A stretch of DNA of 64,000 bases from Ignavibacteria bacterium. GTDB lineage: Bacteria > Bacteroidota > Ignavibacteria > OLB7. Positions 7,742-14,421 of the stretch are shown here, piece by piece. The position numbers and the translations under genes are program-made. Within the stretch, counting starts at the first letter, position 1; every line of letters starts with the position of its first letter. The stretch lies in contig JACKAE010000001.1 of the NCBI GenBank assembly GCA_020635205.1, positions 992,001-1,056,000 on the forward strand, in the 5' to 3' direction. The notes under the pieces were generated by a model that did no database searches, was not told the origin of the DNA, and saw only the letters and a program-made list of their open reading frames with translations.

Positions 7742-9037
7742 TCATGGATACGAAAGCGGTTCTGTCTTCCCCGGTTGTAGCGGGCCTGAGTCGAATGCGA
7801 GCAGCCGGTGTGTCCAGCCGATGTTGAGCGTTTCGATTGTTCCCTCGGGGAACCGACTTGCTAAATACCAGCGATATTCGTGCTCCGCCCGCGCCGGATT
7901 ATATCGAACCATCTCCTTCCAGTCAGGATGGTTCACTAATGCCTGCAAGTTCTGAGCAAACTCTGGGTGCTTACGGCGTCCCTGAGCGTGGCGAATCTTT
8001 GATCGAAGGAGGGCAAAACTCTCCCGAAGACGAAATGGAGAGGCTGCCATATCGACAATCAGAATCTTTCCTCCCGGAGCAAGAACCCGCCGAATCTCCG
8101 CCATAATCGGATCCCAGTCGAGATAGCGAAACGACATGAAGGAGAGGACGAGGTCGAATGACTGGTCATCGAACGGCAGTCTCGGTTCCGTCACCTGTGC
8201 GAATTGCAAATGCTTCTGATCTTTGAAACGTTCGCGTGCGCGCTCCACCATCTCTTTTGAAGCGTCGACCCCAATGCCGCGTGTCAGTTTTGGGGAGAGT
8301 GCTGCTAAAAGTGCTCCGTTCCCACAACCGATGTCGAGAACCCGCAGCGGTTCTTTCTCGTGAAGGTGGTTGCCCAGCCAACTCCACTCATCTTCTCGCA
8401 CAGTAATGTCGGCGAACGTCTTGTCGTAAAGTATAGAGACAGCATCATAGCTCCTGTCTGGCACTGTCGTCTCTGGATCAAAAGCTATCATTGGTTCTGG
8501 CTTTGCAATGCCAGAGTATTTCAGGGCGGAGCCGATCAAGCCGTGAGATTTCTTCCCTTTGATGCTGATGACATAGAGGGGGGCGCTGCTTTGGGAGGAG
8601 TGATCGGGGAGAAAACGTGAGGGAGATCGGGAAAAACAGGTGTACCAGTAGTAGCCGTGTGTTCTCACTTGAAACGTCTCAGCGAAGAACCGAGTGAACC
8701 ACCGGGAGGTTCTACAAGCGTGAAAGAATGCGTTTGCGTTCGGAGCGAAGGGGATCGAGGTTGTGCGCCACTCGTGTGGGCTAAACTGTTCCGGCCACTG
8801 GCGGCTTCCGAACATAACCCCGTAGACCCCGCTGTGTCCGATAAAGTGAAGCTCTTCAATTCTCTCCCCACTCTCCTCAATCCTTCGCATCGCTTCGAGG
8901 AACTCTCCCTTCGATTCCACTGCTTCGCAGAGAACTGTTCTGCCCGATTCTTCTTTCTCCCGCGCCATTGTCTGGGCAGCCCGGGCGAACTGCTTCCCTC
9001 CCTCGCGGTATATCGTTGTGTAGCCAATCCAGATCAT
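7742..9037 (-). CDS. Putative caspase-like (His/Cys) domain fused to SAM-dependent methyltransferase
   Basis: A two-part protein of about 431 residues. The C-terminal half is a class I SAM methyltransferase: motif I is VLDIGCGNGALL (about 234-243), and the later motifs LPFDDQSFDLVLSFMS and RRVLAPGGKILIVDM are of the Methyltransf_11 type. The N-terminal ~170 residues are not a methyltransferase. They contain ELHFIGHSGVYGVMFG and, about 30 residues on, NAFFHACRTSRWF. The order strand-H(S)G...strand-C resembles the His/Cys dyad of caspase-like and CHAT peptidases (about H68, C108). Peptidase activity is inference only. I chose the ATG at 9037 (MIWIGYTT). A TTG at 9079 with an upstream GGGGAG would add 14 residues. 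The methylated substrate is unknown. Confidence 0.72.
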   Translation of the reverse strand: MIWIGYTTIYREGGKQFARAAQTMAREKEESGRTVLCEAVESKGEFLEAMRRIEESGERIEELHFIGHSGVYGVMFGSRQWPEQFSPHEWRTTSIPFAPNANAFFHACRTSRWFTRFFAETFQVRTHGYYWYTCFSRSPSRFLPDHSSQSSAPLYVISIKGKKSHGLIGSALKYSGIAKPEPMIAFDPETTVPDRSYDAVSILYDKTFADITVREDEWSWLGNHLHEKEPLRVLDIGCGNGALLAALSPKLTRGIGVDASKEMVERARERFKDQKHLQFAQVTEPRLPFDDQSFDLVLSFMSFRYLDWDPIMAEIRRVLAPGGKILIVDMAASPFRLRESFALLRSKIRHAQGRRKHPEFAQNLQALVNHPDWKEMVRYNPARAEHEYRWYLASRFPEGTIETLNIGWTHRLLAFDSGPLQPGKTEPLSYP

Positions 9038-9269
9038 AATTTTCGGAGCGAAGTTCGGAATGCTGAGATTATCGAACAACAGAATTTACTCCCCTCGTTC
9101 CGCACAGCAATGAACTTTGTGGCAAAGAAGTGGTTGTGCCCCAACTGAAAGAGTTCACGGAAAAAACTCAATGAACGATTCTGCGACTCTAATGGCGATT
9201 CTTCCCAGCGAAGAAGAGTTGGGATTGAGAGCGGTTTTCCTCTCCCATAAAATTTTCTTTCCTCACCTC

Positions 9270-9299
9270 TTGACTTCACCTAAACATTTTTCCTAAATT
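9270..9299 (+). promoter_or_regulatory. Possible promoter of the TetR-family gene
   Basis: TTGACT (9270-9275) and TAAATT (9294-9299), 18 bases apart, resemble -35 and -10 boxes. They sit directly upstream of the palindromic operator at 9307-9329. The rest of 9038-9269 shows nothing recognisable. Confidence 0.4.
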
Positions 9300-9306
9300 G
9301 CGACCA

Positions 9307-9329
9307 TTCTCTGAACGGTGTTCAGAGAA
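9307..9329. promoter_or_regulatory. Palindromic operator candidate upstream of the TetR-family gene
   Basis: A perfect inverted repeat with 10-bp arms around a GGT centre; its core is TGAACGGTGTTCA (9312-9324). It overlaps the expected transcription start of the regulator gene. The same core, with A for G, occurs before the TonB receptor at 9989-10001. TetR-family dimers usually bind such sites beside their own gene. Confidence 0.7.
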
Positions 9330-9357
9330 AACAACTGAACAGCAGAAAACTATCTAA

Positions 9358-9966
9358 ATGGGAACGACTGAACGACGAGAGCGAGAGCGGAAGGAGATGC
9401 GCGACCTGATTCTGGAGAAAGCAATGGAGCTTTTTCTGAGTGAGGGATATGAGAACGTCTCAATGAGAAAGATTGCTGAGGCTATCGAGTATAGTCCCGG
9501 CACAATCTACCTCTACTTCAGTGATAGGGATGAAATCATCTTTGCTCTCCACCTAATGGCGTTCCAGAAATTCTACAAAGCTCTTTCGGTGATGGCCGGA
9601 GATGGCGATCCGTGGGAGCGCTTGGTGAAGGGGGGAGGAGCGTATATTCGATTCGCCATAGCAAATCCTGGTCTCTACGAACTGATGTTCATCATGAACT
9701 CACCTGCAAAAACAATCAAGGCAAAAGATAAGTGGGAGGAGGGACTGAACTCCTTTGGATTGCTGAGTGATACTGTGCAGGAATGTGTGGATAGTGGGAA
9801 GTTCCCAGCAGAGACTGACGTGCCAACCGCTGCCCTCTACTTCTGGGGAATGTGTCACGGTCTCGTCTCCTTAGCAATCCGCAATCGACTTCCGATGATT
9901 CCAAAATCACAGATCAGAGGAGTACTCGAGTCTGCCTTCAACTTTGGAGTGGCCAAAATGGGGTGA
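9358..9966 (+). CDS. TetR/AcrR-family transcriptional regulator
   Basis: A 202-residue repressor-type protein. Residues about 15-60 form a TetR helix-turn-helix (ILEKAMELFLSEGYENVSMR, then KIAEAIEYSPGTIYLYFSDR). The remainder is a helical ligand-binding domain with the WGMCHGLVSLAIRNRL-type C-terminal helix seen in TetR_C_13-like members. It lies 90 bp upstream of the TonB-dependent receptor gene in the same direction. Matching palindromes before both genes suggest that it represses itself and the receptor. The ligand is unknown. The ATG at 9358 gives the usual short N-terminal arm. Confidence 0.93.
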   Translation: MGTTERRERERKEMRDLILEKAMELFLSEGYENVSMRKIAEAIEYSPGTIYLYFSDRDEIIFALHLMAFQKFYKALSVMAGDGDPWERLVKGGGAYIRFAIANPGLYELMFIMNSPAKTIKAKDKWEEGLNSFGLLSDTVQECVDSGKFPAETDVPTAALYFWGMCHGLVSLAIRNRLPMIPKSQIRGVLESAFNFGVAKMG

Positions 9967-9988
9967 GAATTTTTTTTTGCCTCAACTC

Positions 9989-10001
9989 TGAACAGTGTTC
10001 A
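9989..10001. promoter_or_regulatory. Second copy of the TetR operator candidate, before the TonB receptor
   Basis: TGAACAGTGTTCA repeats the core of the site at 9312-9324 with one central base changed. It lies 55 bp upstream of the receptor start codon, which suggests direct control by the upstream TetR protein. Confidence 0.65.
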
Positions 10002-10056
10002 CATAAAATACAACGATTACTATCTTTTCTATCAACAAAACAAAAAAGAATGAATC

Positions 10057-12462
10057 ATGGAAAACAGCCTACAGAGTAGAGAGTTTGAGAGATTACTGAA
10101 GGTATTGGTGGCTCTCCTTGCAGTGACAGGATATGCTCTCCTCGGCAGGGTGGCCTCTGCGCAGGGAGTGGAGACGGAGGGGACAGAGAATAAGGGGCTG
10201 GTGCAAACGATTCGCGGCACATTGCGGGATGGGCAAACGGGACAACCCATTCCGGGTGGTACTGTAAGGATTGTCGGAACAAAGCTCGGTGCGGTCTCCT
10301 TGGCTGACGGAGCCTTCCGCGTTGAGAACGTGCCGATTGGTCGGCAGACGGTAGTGGCTACCTCACTTGGATTTGAACCATTCACTACGGTGGTGACGTT
10401 GACTACTGCTCGGCAAACGATCTTGGAGATATCCATGGAACCGGCAGTGGAAGAGACAAAGGGGGTGACCGTTACCGGCAGGACAGCACTGGAGGCGTTG
10501 AACGAGCGGACAACAATTAGCGCAACGGTCTTCAACATCGACGACGTTACCCGATTTGCCGGGAGCAGGGAAGACCCGGCGCGCATGGCAGGAAATTTTG
10601 CTGGTGTTTTCAACACAGATGATCGTCGCAACGACATCATCATCCGAGGTGGTTCTCCTTCAGAACTCCTTTGGAGACTCGACGGGATCGACATTCCAAA
10701 CCCAAATCACTTTGCCGCGCAGGGATCAACCGGCGGACCGGTGAACGCTCTGAACACGAACCTGCTCGATAACAGCGACTTCCTGACGGGAGCTTTCCCG
10801 GCGGAGTATGGCGACAAGCTCTCCGGTGTCTTCGACCTTCACTCGCGTGATGGGAACACCGAGAAATATGAACTGGTAGCACAGATGGGATTTGGTGGTT
10901 TTGAGGGGATGGCCGAAGGACCGATCCCCGGGGTTGACGGAGCTTCCTTCCTCGCCAGTTATCGCAAGTCAACAATTGAAGTCTTCGACCTGCTCGGCAT
11001 TAGCATCGGCTTCGACGGTGTGCCGAGATATGATGACCTCAGCGCAAAGCTACACCTGCCGATTGACGACAAGAACATTGTCGATGCTGTGGCTATCATC
11101 GGACAAAGCTCAATTGAAATTCTCGACAGCGACAACGACTCTGTCTTTACTGGTGACTTCGACATTTATAACCGCAACGATCTTTCGGTAGCTGGTCTCT
11201 CCTGGACAAATCTGATGTCGAGTAAGATGTCAGGAAAGCTCACGTTGAGTCGGGTGAGTGCTACATACGGACTCGACCTCGACTCGTTAACGACTGACAA
11301 CGCGAACAACGTGCAGGCTGCCGACCGTTGGTTCGAGCGAAACTCAACAGAATCTCGTCTCTCCGCTCAATACCGTCTCTCCTACGCACCGAGCAGACAT
11401 CACTGGTTTACTGTTGGAGTGGAAGGGCGGTTGTTAGAGTATGATCTCTCTGAGGAACGTTTCTCCGTTCGGGATGAATTCAACAGCAATATCTATAACC
11501 TTAAGGAGAAAGGAGATGCCGTTCAATCGCTCAACTTTATCAACTGGCAGTGGCGACCAACTCCCGAGCTGAAGTTCAACACAGGAGTTCACGCCCAATA
11601 TCTCGGCGTGGATGGTCAGACTTCGATAGAGCCTCGGTTTGGAGTTTCGTGGAAGGTGAGCGATCGAGGAACACTCAGTTCCGGGGTCAGCCTACACCGG
11701 CAGTCGCACCCTCTCCCGATCTACTTCGCCTACGGCAACGAAGACCTCGACTTCACGCAGGCAATTCACTACATCCTCGGCTACACTCACGCGCCGACGC
11801 GCGATATTCTGTTGAAAGTAGAAGGGTACTATAAAGAGATTTCCGATGCCCCAGTCCGGGCAGATGAGCTGGATGGATTTTCCTTGCTGAACACCGGAGC
11901 CGACTTCGGAACTGTGGTGACATTCCCACTGAAGAATGGTGGAGAGGGGCGAACGTACGGGGCAGAACTATCCTTAACCAAGCACTTTCGGAATGGCTGG
12001 TATTTGTTGGCAACGGGTTCGCTGATTAGGCAGGAGTATCAAGGCTCGGATGGCATCTGGCGATTTGGTGCTTTCGACAACAAGTTTATCGCAAACGTTT
12101 TAGGAGGCTACGAGTGGAAGCTGAGTGAAGGGTTCGAGATCGACTTCAGCGGACGCTACTCGGTAGCTGGTGGTGCTCCCTACACACCGATTGACTTGGA
12201 GCGTTCTGCCCTCTTCAACACAACGGTTCTCGACGAGGCAAACCCTTTCAGTGAACGGAATCCGAACTACTCCCGGCTCGACTTCCGTGTCGACTTCCGA
12301 CACAACTTCCGCACGTGGTCGATAAGCAGCTTCTTCAGTGTAGAGAATTTGTTGAATCAGGATAATGTCTTAGCTCGGTTCTACGATGCGCGAACTGGAG
12401 AAGTGCGAGTTGAGAATCAGATCGGTCTCTTCCCCGTCGGTGGATTCAGAGTAGAGTTCTGA
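10057..12462 (+). CDS. TonB-dependent outer-membrane receptor with CarboxypepD-reg-like domain
   Basis: An 801-residue receptor. A signal segment (about 12-36, ending VASAQ) leads to a carboxypeptidase-regulatory-like beta domain (about 50-130: IRGTLRDGQTGQPIPGGTVR). A plug domain follows (about 145-260: DDRRNDIIIRGGSPSELLWR). The rest is a 22-strand-type barrel ending in the aromatic residue of GGFRVEF. Such receptors import siderophores, vitamins, oligosaccharides or other large ligands using TonB energy. The domain layout is the common Bacteroidota one and the ligand cannot be read from the sequence. The TetR gene and paired operators upstream imply ligand-responsive control. Confidence 0.9.
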   Translation: MENSLQSREFERLLKVLVALLAVTGYALLGRVASAQGVETEGTENKGLVQTIRGTLRDGQTGQPIPGGTVRIVGTKLGAVSLADGAFRVENVPIGRQTVVATSLGFEPFTTVVTLTTARQTILEISMEPAVEETKGVTVTGRTALEALNERTTISATVFNIDDVTRFAGSREDPARMAGNFAGVFNTDDRRNDIIIRGGSPSELLWRLDGIDIPNPNHFAAQGSTGGPVNALNTNLLDNSDFLTGAFPAEYGDKLSGVFDLHSRDGNTEKYELVAQMGFGGFEGMAEGPIPGVDGASFLASYRKSTIEVFDLLGISIGFDGVPRYDDLSAKLHLPIDDKNIVDAVAIIGQSSIEILDSDNDSVFTGDFDIYNRNDLSVAGLSWTNLMSSKMSGKLTLSRVSATYGLDLDSLTTDNANNVQAADRWFERNSTESRLSAQYRLSYAPSRHHWFTVGVEGRLLEYDLSEERFSVRDEFNSNIYNLKEKGDAVQSLNFINWQWRPTPELKFNTGVHAQYLGVDGQTSIEPRFGVSWKVSDRGTLSSGVSLHRQSHPLPIYFAYGNEDLDFTQAIHYILGYTHAPTRDILLKVEGYYKEISDAPVRADELDGFSLLNTGADFGTVVTFPLKNGGEGRTYGAELSLTKHFRNGWYLLATGSLIRQEYQGSDGIWRFGAFDNKFIANVLGGYEWKLSEGFEIDFSGRYSVAGGAPYTPIDLERSALFNTTVLDEANPFSERNPNYSRLDFRVDFRHNFRTWSISSFFSVENLLNQDNVLARFYDARTGEVRVENQIGLFPVGGFRVEF

Positions 12463-12498
12463 TTTTGGCCGATTAACTTACGAGGCAAGCAAACCGAG

Positions 12499-12540
12499 AG
12501 GAGGGATTGCGACACTATCAACGTTGTCGCAATCCCTCCT
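12499..12540 (+). terminator. Terminator-like hairpin after the TonB receptor
   Basis: A perfect 16-bp stem (12499-12514 with 12525-12540) around a 10-base loop, 36 bp after the receptor stop. The T-run after it is weak. Confidence 0.6.
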
Positions 12541-12575
12541 TATCTGTTCTACCTCTTGATCGGGTCTCACAATAA

Positions 12576-14061
12576 CCCCCGACTTTTAGTCCTGAAGTTT
12601 ACCCACACTTATGTAGAGTTGTTGAGGATTCTGGCTCCATCATACATATCCTTCAGGCGTTTCCACCCAAGCCAGAGAGTTTGCCAGCCCGGATCACCAT
12701 CACCCTTGCGTCGGAGGAACCCTCCAAGACTGGCAAGGCTATGATAGAACTCCCGCAGACGCATCTGCTCTGCTTCGGTATTCAAGCAGACTACCGCAAT
12801 CAACAATCGTATCAATCCTATGGGGTACACACTTGTGGCTAAGCGATCACCAGCAACACGCGACACGTTGCGCAACTGCAGTAACCAGAGCGAGACAATC
12901 GATGTCATCGCAATCAGATTTTCCATTCCCCCAAGACTCCGCAACTTCTGATGCTCGATTCGACATCCGGTCTTCATACACTTATGGTACTCCTCGATCA
13001 GCCAACGATGCTCGTACCAACTGATCGCCGACTCGATAGAAGAACGCTCCTCCAAGGGCAGATCACTCAGTAAGATCCACTCAAGCTCTTCTCCCTCTCT
13101 TGTCGTGCCGACACAGCGTAGAGACCAACACTTCTGCGCTCCCAACGCCTGTTGTCCGCATAGAGCTGATGCGGTGATCCAGACAACTGCATGGCTGATC
13201 TGAAGCTCGACATCCTGGGCGACCCTTCGCGTGCTTGCGCGCAGATGGATACGGCGACTGAGCACCGGTGGTTGTTTCCGCAGATAGCTCTTGAGATAGC
13301 TCTGGAGACCCTCAGAGGTTTCGATCCGACGATTGTGCGCTACACGCAGCAGAAAATGCCATCCCAATTCGCGCGACCGCTGCATGTAGTTGTAGATATC
13401 GCTCTCGCGATCTCCAACACTCACCCACATGCTATGAGCCGGAGCCTCGCCGATACCTTCGAGCGTTTGCTCCCACACCTGCGACTGACGTGGACGTGCC
13501 AGACGCTCGCTACGTGACTCCTTCGCCCGTGCTCGTTCCGGGCGATTCCACAACTTCTGCCACGCAAGACCCAGAATCTCTCCTTCTTGAGCGTTCCTCG
13601 ACGGGACGACCGCCAGAGCATGATGTGCCATAATGCCCCGTCCTCCTGCATTGCCGATGTAGCCTATGCCCTCGGTTCTCTGGTGCTTTGCGTAGGAAAA
13701 ACTCGTGCTGTCTTGCAGAAACAAGACTACCTGCTGACCCCTATCACAGGCTCGTTGACGGGTCTGATCCCAATGAGCGTGACTCAGTCCCAAGGGAGTT
13801 ACTTCTGGATTGTTTAACAGCCGATAAGCTCCTTTGAGAGCTTTCCAGGACTTCGTTTGCTGCGGTAAGCTCCGCGATGGTTCTTCCAGCATCGCTGCAC
13901 CCAACGCTATAGCACGACGGGTGCGACGAGCATCCCCTAAGCATGCCGATGACCATTGACTCTCGGCCCATCTCCGCGATTCTATCAACTCTGGTTGCTT
14001 CATTCCTCCAATTTACTCCCTCCTTTACTTGTGGGTAAACTTCAGGACTTTTAGTCGGGGG
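12576..14061. mobile_element. IS4-family (Tn5/IS50-like) insertion sequence, 1486 bp
   Basis: One transposase gene is bounded by 32-bp inverted repeats at 12576-12607 and 14030-14061 that match at 29 of 32 positions; the only differences are a central TTT versus AAA. The tips begin CCCCCGACT and run inward to TTTACCCACA. No target-site duplication is visible: the flanks are ...TCACAATAA and AAGTGAAGA.... This suggests rearrangement after insertion or a different true tip. Both inverted repeats and the transposase frame are intact, so the element may be functional. Confidence 0.85.
12609..14003 (-). CDS. IS4-family transposase, Tn5-like
   Basis: A 464-residue DDE transposase. The N-terminus carries a Tn5-type DNA-binding domain (WAESQWSSACLGDARRTRRA). 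Catalytic residues fit the family: D98 (LFLQDSTSFSY), D198 (VSVGDRESDIYNY) and E337 in the Y-R-E-K signature YEHRWLIEEYHKCMKTG (Y330, R333, E337, K344). That spacing is the same as in the Tn5 transposase. The gene fills the element between its inverted repeats and is uninterrupted. Confidence 0.93.
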   Translation of the reverse strand: MKQPELIESRRWAESQWSSACLGDARRTRRAIALGAAMLEEPSRSLPQQTKSWKALKGAYRLLNNPEVTPLGLSHAHWDQTRQRACDRGQQVVLFLQDSTSFSYAKHQRTEGIGYIGNAGGRGIMAHHALAVVPSRNAQEGEILGLAWQKLWNRPERARAKESRSERLARPRQSQVWEQTLEGIGEAPAHSMWVSVGDRESDIYNYMQRSRELGWHFLLRVAHNRRIETSEGLQSYLKSYLRKQPPVLSRRIHLRASTRRVAQDVELQISHAVVWITASALCGQQALGAQKCWSLRCVGTTREGEELEWILLSDLPLEERSSIESAISWYEHRWLIEEYHKCMKTGCRIEHQKLRSLGGMENLIAMTSIVSLWLLQLRNVSRVAGDRLATSVYPIGLIRLLIAVVCLNTEAEQMRLREFYHSLASLGGFLRRKGDGDPGWQTLWLGWKRLKDMYDGARILNNST

Positions 14062-14084
14062 AAGTGAAGAGAAGACCGGACGAG

Positions 14085-14103
14085 AAACGGCTTCAAGCCG
14101 TTT
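14085..14103. terminator. Perfect 9-bp-arm hairpin beside the IS
   Basis: AAACGGCTT (14085-14093) and AAGCCGTTT (14095-14103) flank one C and are followed by TTCCCC. It lies between the IS end and the MITE-like repeat and may act as a terminator or belong to another repeat. Confidence 0.4.
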
Positions 14104-14122
14104 TCCCCTGTGGGGTGCTCGG

Positions 14123-14398
14123 GAGCGTGTTGACAATCACGATTCCCAGAAGGGACGCACCGCTGGTGCTCCAGAGCAGAGGTGTCGTCGGATTCCTCGC
14201 GCTTCTGCACGAGGCTACCAACCGACGGTCGCTCCGCGACGTAACAGAATCGTTACCGAAGAGCCGCAGCGCGGCGATCCGTTGGTAGCCTGGAGCGAAA
14301 GCTCCGGGCACTGGGAGCCTACCGAGAGCGTAGCTCCAGAGGAGCGATCCTCCATAGTGGGCAGAGCGATCAGCTCATTGGCAATTGTCAACACGCTC
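14123..14398. repeat. MITE-like structured repeat, copy 1 (276 bp)
   Basis: Bounded by perfect 15-bp inverted termini, GAGCGTGTTGACAAT (14123-14137) and its complement (14384-14398). The interior is a string of short hairpins: GCACC-GCT-GGTGC, a CCTCG/CGAGG stem, a 10-bp stem (14213-14222 with 14281-14290) enclosing GTCGC-TCC-GCGAC, GTAAC/GTTAC and GCCGC-AGC-GCGGC hairpins, then GGAGC-GAAA-GCTCC (14292-14305) and GAGGA-GCGA-TCCTC (14339-14352). It encodes no protein. Copies 2 and 3 are at 30512-30782 (inverted) and 36538-36813. Confidence 0.85.
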
Positions 14399-14421
14399 TA
14401 ATGGGAGCCAGTGAATACTTC

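Noticed and set aside
10032..10694. 220-codon frame on the - strand
   Set aside because: It lies antisense to the clear TonB-receptor start and has Ser/Val/Thr-rich shadow composition with no domain.
14064..14288. Short frames within MITE copy 1 (also in copies 2 and 3, e.g. 30516-30785 and 36597-36872)
   Set aside because: Frames are by-products of the structured repeat, differ in extent between copies and show no protein-level conservation.
14123..14398. CRISPR array or tRNA cluster in the hairpin-rich repeat
   Set aside because: There are no regularly spaced direct repeats and no cloverleaf; the ends are inverted repeats.
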